The notes under the pieces were generated by a model. It was not told where the DNA came from. It did no database searches and saw only the letters and a list, made by a program, of their open reading frames with translations. A DNA stretch of 64,000 bases from Alicyclobacillus tolerans. GTDB taxonomy: Bacteria; Bacillota; Bacilli; Alicyclobacillales; Alicyclobacillaceae. The position numbers and the translations under genes were made by a program. The first letter of the stretch is position 1. Each line of letters opens with the position of its first letter. This document shows, in pieces, positions 35,192-47,284 of the stretch. Location: positions 124,001 through 188,000 of the forward strand of contig NZ_JXBW01000003.1 of assembly GCF_001447355.1 (NCBI RefSeq), in the 5' to 3' direction.

Positions 35192-35326
35192 GCTTAGGGA
35201 GAATGGAAAGAGAAGTTGGAAATCAGGCGGGATAGGCGCCCACCATCAGAATATCTGTGCGGATGCCCGTATCGGCGGGCATTTGTCCTAACATTTCATG
35301 CACTAACTTCGGAGGAGGGATTTCTG

Positions 35327-35557
35327 ATGGGTGTATTCGGTGGATATACGAGATGGGCAGTCGTGTTTTTGATTATCTTTGTACTCTTTTTCCTGTTGTG
35401 CCCGGCATACGGATATGCCGTAGGGGCTCCGGTAGGCACGGTTGCCTACACAGAGTACGACACCATCACGCAGACTGGCTACATGTATGAAGGCTATGGC
35501 ACGTATGACGGCTACAGCAGTCCGCATGATGGTGACGTAGAGAGTAGCAGTTTGTAA
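35327..35557 (+). CDS. Small YjcZ-like membrane protein with acidic Tyr-rich tail
   Basis: A 76-residue protein. The N-terminal GGYTRWAVVFLIIFVLFFLLC resembles YjcZ/SscA-type small sporulation proteins (Gly-Tyr-rich start and one hydrophobic helix). Unlike them, it has a further 45 residues rich in Tyr, Gly, Thr and Asp (YEGYGTYDGYSS). The ATG at 35327 follows GGAGGAGGG; upstream in-frame starts lack a site. A hairpin (ATGCCCG / CGGGCAT, 35263-35282) lies in its leader. Spore association is inferred from family resemblance only. Confidence 0.6.
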   Translation: MGVFGGYTRWAVVFLIIFVLFFLLCPAYGYAVGAPVGTVAYTEYDTITQTGYMYEGYGTYDGYSSPHDGDVESSSL

Positions 35558-35610
35558 TGCCGACTTGTTATGAACATATATAGTTAAAACCATAAAAATG
35601 TTTCCGGACA

Positions 35611-35651
35611 GCCGCCTGCGATGGCATACGCCATCGTCCGGCGGCCATTTT
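35611..35651 (+). terminator. Terminator of the YjcZ-like gene
   Basis: GCCGCC-TG-CGATGGC pairs with GCCATCG-TCC-GGCGGC around an ATAC loop and is followed by ATTTTG. The stem is long and GC-rich with one internal mismatch. Confidence 0.75.
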
Positions 35652-35776
35652 GTGTTCGAGGCGAGCCTGGACGAGCAACTTCATTATTGCTCCCTAAGCG
35701 ATTGGTTCCTAAACCAAACACAATCCCAAAGGGCTTCAACAGGTCAGAGGTTGGGAGCGATTTGACGAAAATCACA

Positions 35777-35804
35777 TTGTAATCATATCGGAAAACACTA
35801 TAAT
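35777..35804 (+). promoter_or_regulatory. Promoter of the YeeE/TsuA-like gene
   Basis: TTGTAA (35777-35782) and TATAAT (35799-35804) are separated by 16 bases, 41 bases upstream of the GTG start. Bases 35652-35776 before it contain no gene I can support. Confidence 0.65.
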
Positions 35805-35844
35805 AACCATGTTGTTATTTATTTTAGTTAGGAGGTTGACGGAT

Positions 35845-37092
35845 GTGGCGAAAACAGAGTCAAACATTCTTCAATTAGACGCCTTTGGCTACGCCGCAGA
35901 GAAAGAAATCAATGGCGCGCCAAGAATCCAGGCCAGTGTTGTTCTTGTGAGTTTACTGCTGCTTGTTGCGGGAGCTCTTTACCTCGGCCGAGTTGTTACA
36001 GTTTCACAAGCTTTCATATATTTGATTTCCGGCGTGCTCGGCCTCGGTCTATATCACGCCCACTATGGGTTCACCAGTTCTTTCCGAAGATTTCTCGTGC
36101 ATGGTCGAGGCGTCGGTCTTCGTGCGCAAATGGTGATTTTTCTTATCGCCAATCTTTTATTCCTGCCACTTTTGATTCAAGGTCATGCACTGGGGCACGC
36201 GATTACAGGCTACGTTTCACCTGTTGGATTGTCGGTTCTAATCGGATCTTTTCTCTTTGGCATCGGCATGCAACTGGGCGATGGCTGCGCATCCGGCTCC
36301 CTATATCACACCGGTGGTGGTGATTTTCGCGGCATCTTGGCCATCGCAGGTTTCGTCATTGGATCTGTTTTAGGTACCATCAATTTTACGTGGTGGATGG
36401 CAACGCCTCACTTTCAACCGGTATCTTTCCTTCATACGTTTGGGATCGTCGGTGGATTTGCGTTTAACCTTCTTCTCATGGCGATTGTCTTTGGGGTTAC
36501 GTGGTTCGTCGAAAAGGCACGCCGTGGTCAGGTTGAATCGTTTACGAAGGTGGCTGGTGGCTTTTCCTTCTCCAAAGTATGGCGCGGCCCATGGTCATGG
36601 ATCGCCGGAAGCGTATTACTAGCCTTCGGCAACGCCGCCATCTTGTTACTATCGGGAAAACCGTGGGGTGTCACCTCTGCTTTTGCACTATGGGGTGCAA
36701 AACTTGCACGCCCAATTGGCATTCCAGTCACACACTGGGGCTACTGGACCACCCCAGCGAACGCAGCCGCGCTCAACGCCCCTTTGTCACACGACGTCAC
36801 GACCGTCATGGACGTTGGCATCGTGATTGGCTCGCTCTTAGCAGCCGGCCTTGCTGGCAAGTTTCCGCGTCGCTACTTTCATGCAATTCCACTCAAGATG
36901 GCGATTGGCGTTTTGATCGGCGGCGTATGCATGGGCTATGGTGCACGCATCGCGTTTGGCTGCAACATCGGTGCCTTTTTCTCTGGTATCGCATCATTTA
37001 GCTTACATGGCTGGGAGTGGTTCCTCGGGGCTCTCATCGGCAGTGCTGTCGGAATCGTCATCCGACCTTACATCGGTTTAAGCAAGGAATAA
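35845..37092 (+). CDS. YeeE/YedE (TsuA-like) thiosulfate/sulfur transporter
   Basis: A 415-residue polytopic membrane protein with about ten spans and a two-fold internal repeat typical of YeeE/YedE. The conserved cysteine loops are GMQLGDGCASGS and ARIAFGCNIGAF, which carry the sulfur-relay cysteines in TsuA. The start is GTG at 35845 with AGGAGG 9 bases upstream; the open frame back to 35809 is rejected. Transport of thiosulfate or a related sulfur species into the cell is expected. No TusA/YeeD partner is adjacent. Confidence 0.85.
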   Translation: MAKTESNILQLDAFGYAAEKEINGAPRIQASVVLVSLLLLVAGALYLGRVVTVSQAFIYLISGVLGLGLYHAHYGFTSSFRRFLVHGRGVGLRAQMVIFLIANLLFLPLLIQGHALGHAITGYVSPVGLSVLIGSFLFGIGMQLGDGCASGSLYHTGGGDFRGILAIAGFVIGSVLGTINFTWWMATPHFQPVSFLHTFGIVGGFAFNLLLMAIVFGVTWFVEKARRGQVESFTKVAGGFSFSKVWRGPWSWIAGSVLLAFGNAAILLLSGKPWGVTSAFALWGAKLARPIGIPVTHWGYWTTPANAAALNAPLSHDVTTVMDVGIVIGSLLAAGLAGKFPRRYFHAIPLKMAIGVLIGGVCMGYGARIAFGCNIGAFFSGIASFSLHGWEWFLGALIGSAVGIVIRPYIGLSKE

Positions 37093-37101
37093 TCACCATG
37101 C

Positions 37102-37143
37102 AAAAAGGCTGTCCCAAAGCGCAACTTCGGGGACAGCCTTTTT
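37102..37143. terminator. Strong bidirectional terminator
   Basis: AAAAAGGCTGTCCC pairs with GGGACAGCCTTTTT over 14 bases with a 14-base loop. It serves the convergent transporter gene (plus) and icd (minus). Confidence 0.92.
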
Positions 37144-37198
37144 GACCTATCTGCATTGTATGCCTACACTACGCTTACTCGACGCACTCAGATCCGTA

Positions 37199-38638
37199 TT
37201 AACCGTGCACAGCGGAAAACCCGGGTACTCCATCAAAGGTGTACAGATTCTCCGTCTTAATCACATCAAATCCCGCTTCGACGATCCGCCTTTGCAACTC
37301 GACGACTTCGCTCCGTTCCACGCTTGCTCCATCGGGCTTGCGGAACCGACACCGCCAGTGATCTGTACAAAATGTCTCAGGAAGGCCATTTGGCCACACT
37401 TTGATACCACGGTTGGTCATCACTTCAAGCCGGAGATCGCCCACGCGGACGGTGCTTAATTGCTCGCCGAGATCGTTCGGGCTGCCTGGTTGCCAGTCCA
37501 AAAAGACATCGACACCAACCAATTGCTTGTTCGCCTTAGGCGCTGGATGCCACGCGCGATGGGCAATGGCCGCATCTTCGCGGTAAGACACTGGCTTTAA
37601 CACCTTTGGCTGTTGGCCAAGCCGCGCGATGACAGCGTCAGCAAACTCCGTTGTGCCAACCAGCTGGTTGCTGACGCCTTCGCGGAAAATATCACGGGTA
37701 TGCACGCCGTCTTCTATCGTTCGCAACCAAGCCTGATGTACGCGCTCGGCCACCGAAGCCTGGCCAATGTGAACCAACATCATCACGGACGCCAGTAACA
37801 GCCCGGATGGGTTCGCGACGTTCTGGCCAGCAATGTCGGGCGCAGAGCCGTGGATAGCTTCAAACATGGCAAAACCGTCGCCGATGTTTGCAGACGGCGC
37901 CAAGCCAACCGATCCTGAAATTTCAGCCGTCACATCAGACAAAATATCGCCATACAGGTTGGGCATGACGACGACATCAAACCGCTCTGGAGTGTTGGCC
38001 AGGCGAGCTGCGCCAATGTCGACAATCAGCGTTTCATGCTGTAAGTCCGGGTATTCGGCCGCGATTTGGTCAAACACCTTGTGAAACAGCCCGTCTGTCA
38101 GCTTCATGATGTTATCCTTGACGAAGCACGTGACCTTTTTGCGGCCATTTGCGCGGGCGTAATCAAAAGCATAGCGGATGACGCGCTCCGAACCGGGTTG
38201 CGTAATCAGCTTGAGGCACTGATAAACCTGGTTCGTTTGGCGGTGCTCAATGCCCGCATACAAGTCTTCTTCGTTTTCGCGAATGATCACCAAATCCATC
38301 GTTGGATGCTTGGTTTCAACAAACGGACTGTACGCAATGGTCGGGCGGACATTCGCGTACAAGTTCAAAGCCTTTCGCATGGTGACGTTCAGACTTTTGT
38401 ACCCGCCACCTTGTGGTGTCGTGATGGGAGCCTTCAGAAATACCCTCGTGCGGCGAAGGCTATCCCAAGCACCGGGATCCATCCCCGTGTCCACGCCACG
38501 CTTGTACACTTTCTCTCCGATCTCGACTGTTTCTATATCCAATTCCGCACCAGCTGCCTCCAACACGCGCAGCGTCGCACTCATGATCTCAGGACCAATA
38601 CCATCTCCATACGCGACTGTGATCGGTGTTTTCGCCAT
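37199..38638 (-). CDS. icd: NADP-type isocitrate dehydrogenase (long, Thermus-like form)
   Basis: TCA-cycle enzyme converting isocitrate to 2-oxoglutarate. The 479-residue protein has YGDGIGPEIM at the N-terminus, the phosphorylation-loop region KAPITTPQGGGYKSLNVTMRK, and the signature NLYGDILSDVTAEISGSVG. A C-terminal extension of about 140 residues is typical of the type II Thermus/Rickettsia-like enzymes. The ATG at 38638 has AAGGAG 8 bases upstream. The TTG two codons earlier is rejected. Confidence 0.93.
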   Translation of the reverse strand: MAKTPITVAYGDGIGPEIMSATLRVLEAAGAELDIETVEIGEKVYKRGVDTGMDPGAWDSLRRTRVFLKAPITTPQGGGYKSLNVTMRKALNLYANVRPTIAYSPFVETKHPTMDLVIIRENEEDLYAGIEHRQTNQVYQCLKLITQPGSERVIRYAFDYARANGRKKVTCFVKDNIMKLTDGLFHKVFDQIAAEYPDLQHETLIVDIGAARLANTPERFDVVVMPNLYGDILSDVTAEISGSVGLAPSANIGDGFAMFEAIHGSAPDIAGQNVANPSGLLLASVMMLVHIGQASVAERVHQAWLRTIEDGVHTRDIFREGVSNQLVGTTEFADAVIARLGQQPKVLKPVSYREDAAIAHRAWHPAPKANKQLVGVDVFLDWQPGSPNDLGEQLSTVRVGDLRLEVMTNRGIKVWPNGLPETFCTDHWRCRFRKPDGASVERSEVVELQRRIVEAGFDVIKTENLYTFDGVPGFSAVHG

Positions 38639-39004
38639 TCTCAAAACTCCTTTTTTAGCTCAAACCTGAATTTCTGCCTTCACGCCTTAGTATTGAGACC
38701 AAACTGTGGGTTGGCACACCTGTACGACGCACCCTTTATCATGCCCTGCAAAACATACAGATCATGTTCCGGTTGCGTCAGCAAAAGATTCTCTCCGGTA
38801 GAAAGTGCAACCAGGTTTCCGCGTGCATAACCTGCTTTTAGGCAATACAAAATCGCATGAACGGATAAACCAGCGCGACGTCTACCAAGCTTTATGATCC
38901 CTTTACCAAGCCATGATAGATAGCTAAATGCCGTGTCATCCTTAGGTTGCCAATCGAAAGAAAGTATATCATAGTTGCCAACCAGGATAACAAGCCGGAC
39001 TTTT
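38639..39004. other. Intergenic region with an ATG-less open frame
   Basis: 366 bases between icd and the thioredoxin-like gene. On the minus strand one frame stays open for about 110 codons (about 39010 to 38680) and encodes plausible protein (HAILYCLKAGYARGNLVALS, then QPEHDLYVLQGM). It has no ATG, GTG or TTG near its beginning and no ribosome binding site. It may be a gene remnant or chance. Nothing else is seen. Confidence 0.4.
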
Positions 39005-39580
39005 TTACTTTATACGGTTGAGTAATGCCTGCAACTCGGAGACAATCAGCGATTGATACTCGGTTCCCTCACCATAGCGTCGCATCATCTCGCTTCTTGC
39101 ACGTGTAAGGCTGTCCTGATAATCTGGCGCCGATCGATCCGGATGTTTGTTTTTAAAATCCACCATGACTTCTTGTATATAGCTGGGTCGTGGCCCCCAC
39201 TTTCCTAGGATCTCGCCGTTTTCCCGCACGAATAGCACAATCGGGATCGAACGCCCGCCCATCGTCAAAAAATGAGTGTCAACGAGTTCAAAATGTTCCT
39301 CTAACACAAGAATTTCAACCGGAATGGCGGCTTCCTCCATAAGACGAAGGACCACTGGCACGTTCCGCACAACATCACCACACCAATCCGCGCCAATGAT
39401 GATGCAATGTAAACCTGTCGCTGTCTCAGACAAACCGCCAAAAAACTGTCTACTTTCCGCTGATGGCCACGTAAACTGATTATACCAACTCGTAAATGCA
39501 TCCTGGTTGCGGGTCATGCCGGTAATGAAATCTTGCGGCGACAGACCCTTCCCAATGTAGCCAGCCATATTGACACTCAT
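39005..39580 (-). CDS. Thioredoxin-family protein with a single active-site Cys
   Basis: A 191-residue thioredoxin-fold protein as found in many Bacilli. The active-site segment is IIIGADWCGDVVRN, so the usual CxxC is CxxV with only the N-terminal Cys kept. The cis-Pro loop is GGRSIPIVLFV. The start ATG at 39580 (MSVNMAGY) follows GGGAGG. The open frame to 39703 overlaps a tRNA terminator and is rejected. With one Cys it cannot act as a classical disulfide reductase; a bacillithiol-mixed-disulfide or monothiol role is possible (inference). Confidence 0.8.
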   Translation of the reverse strand: MSVNMAGYIGKGLSPQDFITGMTRNQDAFTSWYNQFTWPSAESRQFFGGLSETATGLHCIIIGADWCGDVVRNVPVVLRLMEEAAIPVEILVLEEHFELVDTHFLTMGGRSIPIVLFVRENGEILGKWGPRPSYIQEVMVDFKNKHPDRSAPDYQDSLTRARSEMMRRYGEGTEYQSLIVSELQALLNRIK

Positions 39581-39679
39581 GCATCCCGACCTCCCAAGCA
39601 AATTGTACAGAATCGTGCAGCCGAGCACCAACATGTGTGAAATGTGTTCCAATCTCATGTGCTGTTTGGAACAGTATGA

Positions 39680-39713
39680 TAAAACAAAGAGCCTCTCGGA
39701 CAATACCGAGAAG
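39680..39713 (-). terminator. Terminator of tRNA-Arg(CCG)
   Basis: A 9-bp stem (GCTTCTCGG / CCGAGAGGC with one G-T pair) and a 6-base loop are followed on the minus strand by TCTTTGTTTT, 35 bases past the tRNA. Confidence 0.82.
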
Positions 39714-39747
39714 CCCTCTGCTCAGTCAGGTTTTCCCTGATCAAGTA

Positions 39748-39823
39748 TGGCGCGTCCGGAGGGATTCGAACCCCCGACCTCTGGCTCCGGAGGCCAGCGC
39801 TCTATCCACTAAGCTACGGACGC
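39748..39823 (-). tRNA. tRNA-Arg(CCG)
   Basis: 76-base cloverleaf with acceptor GCGTCCG / CGGACGC, anticodon loop CTCCGGA (anticodon CCG) and encoded CCA. It stands alone with its own promoter and terminator. Confidence 0.95.
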
Positions 39824-39839
39824 AAGCGACGACCTATAT

Positions 39840-39867
39840 ATTATCATAAGGCCGTCCAAAGATGCAA
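39840..39867 (-). promoter_or_regulatory. Promoter of tRNA-Arg(CCG)
   Basis: TTGCAT (39867-39862) and GATAAT (39845-39840) with a 16-base spacer lie 17 bases before the tRNA 5' end, in the short gap after trpE. Confidence 0.55.
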
Positions 39868-39870
39868 GTG

Positions 39871-41421
39871 TCATTTCGCAATCAGTGTCTCAGGCTCGTA
39901 ATCGCCCGTGAGTACGTCGAGGATGGCGCCAGCCTTGTGGTGACATTCCTGCCACTCGCGCTCCGGCACTGAGTCGAGGACAATCCCTGCCCCAGCCTGC
40001 ACGTACTGCACCTCCCCGACTACGACCACAGAACGGATGACGATGGCCGTGTTGGCATTAGCCCATGCATCAACCATACCGACAAAGCCGCCGTAAGGCC
40101 CTCGGCGCACCGGCTCAAGTTCGTCAATAATTTCCATAGCCCGAATCTTTGGCGCGCCAGACAACGTGCCGTTTGGATACGTGGTCAACAGGGCGTGAAA
40201 TACACTTATATCGTCGCGCAGTTCGGCCTCGACGCGCGACACCAGGTGATAAAGGTGCGAGTAACGCTCGACCACCATGAAGTCGGGTACACGAACCGTC
40301 CCACTCTTCGCGATCCGCCCCAAATCGTTCCGGCACAGGTCAACCAACATCACATGCTCAGCACTCTCTTTGGCATCAGCTTTCAACTCCGCAACCAAGC
40401 GCGCATCCTCATCAGCGGATTGGCCGCGCCCCCGGGTTGTACCCGCAATGGGCTTCATCTCGGCCAAGCCCCCAATACACCGGAATTGCACTTCCGGACT
40501 TGCGCCATAGAGCATCATGCCAGTATATTCCGCCACGAACATGTAAGGTGAGGGATTGAGCCGTCGCAAACGGTTATAGGCGACAAATGGATGCAATCCA
40601 CCCTCGATACGAATCCGTGTAGAAAGCACGACCTGAAAGATGTCGCCAGCCCGAATATAGTCCTTCGCCGTTCGCACGTTCTTACAGAACCATTCCTCCG
40701 GAATATCGTAGGTAACTTGCGACACGCGCTTCGACTGCAACGCCAACTCGGCAAGACTCTTCGGGGCACCAAGGCCACGCGCTACGACGTCTTCCAACTC
40801 AGCTTGCACGCGGTCAAGAGCCCGCTTGATGCCACCGTGATTCCGTAACCGCTCTGCATCATCCTGCCGATAAAAGCGCAAGGTACCATCGACAAGCTGA
40901 ACGATCCCAGCATGCCATTGCAGGCGAATTTCCGGCAATTCGCGGTCATCCACGGTCGTCTGTGGCAGTCGCTCGAGGTAACGAATGGCATCATACCCCA
41001 CGTATCCCAAAAAACCGGCACTAAACGGTTGTTCCCCGCCGGCTGCGCACAAGTTGCGCAATAGCTGACGCATCTGCTCCAATACAGCGAACGGATCCGC
41101 TACTTTGACATGCAAAACATCGCCCACGATCTCGCTCGCCCACGAAACAGGAGCTTGCGGAACCACTTCCCCGTGGGACCTGATATTCGAAAACAAATCC
41201 GCTGCCAATTCCGGTACGGCAAACACCGAAACAACGTGATCCCTCACCTGTGCTTCGACGATTGGACAAACGCCGACAAGACTCATCTGATAAGCTCGTT
41301 CCATATCTTCGCGTCCGGCTTCCAGCAAAAAGGCCTGGCCACTGCCCAATTGCTCACGGAATCGCATGTATAGGTAAAACGGATCCACCGCCTCAGATGG
41401 CGAATACTCCACGTACTTCAC
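39871..41421 (-). CDS. trpE: Anthranilate synthase component I TrpE
   Basis: Chorismate-utilising enzyme of 516 residues that makes anthranilate with ammonia from TrpG. The core motifs are YGASPEVQF, MKPIAGTTRGRG (the PIAGT form favours TrpE over the PIKGT of PabB), HVMLVDLCRNDLGR and TTYPNGTLSGAPKIRAMEII. The start is GTG at 41421 with AAAGGAG upstream, 38 bases after trpG. No other trp genes follow; tRNA-Arg lies next. Dual use in folate synthesis is possible for the TrpG partner. Confidence 0.92.
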   Translation of the reverse strand: MKYVEYSPSEAVDPFYLYMRFREQLGSGQAFLLEAGREDMERAYQMSLVGVCPIVEAQVRDHVVSVFAVPELAADLFSNIRSHGEVVPQAPVSWASEIVGDVLHVKVADPFAVLEQMRQLLRNLCAAGGEQPFSAGFLGYVGYDAIRYLERLPQTTVDDRELPEIRLQWHAGIVQLVDGTLRFYRQDDAERLRNHGGIKRALDRVQAELEDVVARGLGAPKSLAELALQSKRVSQVTYDIPEEWFCKNVRTAKDYIRAGDIFQVVLSTRIRIEGGLHPFVAYNRLRRLNPSPYMFVAEYTGMMLYGASPEVQFRCIGGLAEMKPIAGTTRGRGQSADEDARLVAELKADAKESAEHVMLVDLCRNDLGRIAKSGTVRVPDFMVVERYSHLYHLVSRVEAELRDDISVFHALLTTYPNGTLSGAPKIRAMEIIDELEPVRRGPYGGFVGMVDAWANANTAIVIRSVVVVGEVQYVQAGAGIVLDSVPEREWQECHHKAGAILDVLTGDYEPETLIAK

Positions 41422-41459
41422 ACCAATCGCTCCTTTGCTCGATCTCGCAACGGTTCATC

Positions 41460-42026
41460 TCATGCAACTTCCCGCAGGAAATTGGCGATCATCAGCCTTC
41501 CCTCGTCTGTCAAAATGCTCTCGGGGTGAAACTGCACACCGACAGCACCCGTGGGTATATGGCGCATAGACATGATCACATCATCAACTTCGGCCGTGAC
41601 AGAAAAGCTGGAAGGCAAGCTAGCGCGATCGACGACTAGCGAATGGTAACGCGTTGCACGAAATGGAGAAGGAACATTGAAGAACAATGGATCCGTTCCG
41701 GAATGGGCAATCATTGAGGTTTTCCCATGCATCGGCGCACTGGCGCGTACAACTTTTCCGCCAAAAGCAACCGCGAGTGACTGATGGCCCAGGCAGACAC
41801 CCAGTAGTGGAATACGCCCAGCAAAGTGCTGAATGGCCTGCACGGAGACTCCGGCTTCGTTGGGTGAGCATGGACCGGGGGATACAATGACGGCAGAGGG
41901 CTGAAGGGCTTTCAACTCGTCCAAAGGCACATCATTGCGGCGAACGACTACATCAGCACCTAATTCAGCACAATATTGCACTAAATTGTAAGTAAATGAA
42001 TCGAAGTTGTCGATCATCAACAGCAT
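41460..42026 (-). CDS. trpG: Anthranilate synthase component II TrpG (glutamine amidotransferase)
   Basis: Class I glutamine amidotransferase of 188 residues. [15 protein letters not shown] is at the N-terminus, the catalytic Cys in LLGVCLGHQ, and the His-Glu pair in VQFHPESIL. The start ATG at 42026 follows AGAGGAG; the open frame to 42071 is rejected. TrpG and PabA cannot be told apart by sequence, and one protein often serves both. A promoter with TTGACG near 42120 is possible. Confidence 0.92.
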   Translation of the reverse strand: MLLMIDNFDSFTYNLVQYCAELGADVVVRRNDVPLDELKALQPSAVIVSPGPCSPNEAGVSVQAIQHFAGRIPLLGVCLGHQSLAVAFGGKVVRASAPMHGKTSMIAHSGTDPLFFNVPSPFRATRYHSLVVDRASLPSSFSVTAEVDDVIMSMRHIPTGAVGVQFHPESILTDEGRLMIANFLREVA

Positions 42027-42162
42027 GTACTCGACTCCTCTCATCCGAGCAGACAACGTCTGCCCACTCAACTCGGCTCATCCCGATAACGTTACCGTAC
42101 CCCGAGGCGCTCGTTCCGTCAAGCGGGTAATTGTTCGGGATATGGGATGGGAACAACAAAAA

Positions 42163-42183
42163 ACCCGCTGCATAAAGGCGGGT
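42163..42183 (-). terminator. Terminator of the lac operon
   Basis: ACCCGC / GCGGGT with a 9-base loop is followed on the minus strand by TTTTTTGTTGTT, a standard intrinsic terminator 57 bases after lacZ. It also lies about 140 bases upstream of trpG. Confidence 0.82.
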
Positions 42184-42202
42184 CTTGTGCGTACGGACAA
42201 AC

Positions 42203-42228
42203 GCGATCGCTGGTTATCCAGCGATCGC
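42203..42228 (-). terminator. Second hairpin after lacZ
   Basis: A perfect 11-bp stem (GCGATCGCTGG / CCAGCGATCGC) with a TTAT loop begins 12 bases after the lacZ stop. The following GTTTGTCC is a weak T-tract, so it probably backs up the terminator at 42163-42183. Confidence 0.65.
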
Positions 42229-42239
42229 CGAAGATTACT

Positions 42240-46270
<4,031 letters not shown>

Positions 46271-46278
<8 letters not shown>

Positions 46279-47236
46279 GGTAGTCGCCTCCTTTGGACGC
46301 CCGTATTTGTAGATAAGATAAAATGCCAATAATAGTTGTAAGAATATACGTACCAGCTGATGCCAGGCCGAAATTATAGTTTTGGAACCCGATCCCATAC
46401 AGGTAAAGCATCGGCGTTTCGGTCGCAGTTCCCGGCCCACCGGCCGTCAAAATATATGGCTCCGTGAAAAGCTGCAGCGTTCCTACAGTTGACAATATCG
46501 CACAAAAGAGTAGGATGGGACGCAACATCGGGATGGTGATTCGAAAGAAGGATGTTACTTTTCCAGCGCCATCAACAACAGCCGACTCGTACAATTCATC
46601 AGGTACGGACTGCAAGCCCGAAAGTAGAATAATCGCATTGTAACCAGTCCATCTCCAGGTAACCACGATAAAAATGGCCATACGAGCAGCCCACGGGTTT
46701 CCTGTCCAATTGATATTTCCAATACCAAGAAAGTGGATTAGATAGTTCAGTACACCAAAGTTAGTATTAAAGATGATTTGAAAAGCTATTGTGTACGTCA
46801 CTGCGTCAACTAGTACAGGGAAGAAAACCAGTAGACGAAACAACCACTTAAAGCGTATGGACTTGTTATTTAGTGCGACGGCTAAAACTGTTGCGATAAA
46901 CAACATGACAGGAACTTGAACCAGAAGCACGAAAGCGTCGTTTAAGAGAGAGGTCCAAAACCCGGGATCCGTAATGATAAGTTTGTAGTTCTGCAAACCA
47001 ACCCATTTACTACCCATGGATGACCAGTTTTCAAAGCTTAAGACAAATGTATCAATGATGGGGTACAACATAAAAATTATAAAAATAACGAAAAATGGTA
47101 TTATAAATGCATAAGGAACCCAGATAGGGATTGACACAGTTCCGAATCGGAAGCGCCGATTCCCCCATCTCTTTAAAACTGAGCTTTTTGATTCCATTGC
47201 AACCGATTGCGAGTCAGCTACCCGCATTAGTCTCAC
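46271..47236 (-). CDS. Sugar ABC transporter permease (MalF type)
   Basis: A 321-residue permease with six predicted spans after a 40-residue cytoplasmic N-terminus. The EAA loop is DELYESAVVDGAGKVTSFFRITIPMLRP. The start is GTG at 47236 with GGAGG 9 bases upstream. It pairs with the MalG-type permease. No ATPase gene is present in the operon, so a shared MsmX-like ATPase elsewhere is expected. Confidence 0.93.
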
Positions 47237-47284
47237 CCCATTTGTCCTCCCGTGAGTGTTACCCCACGGGAGACTAGATGTTGA

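Noticed and set aside
38066-38830. 254-codon plus-strand open frame opposite icd
   Set aside because: Shadow of icd running into the intergenic region; no start signal.
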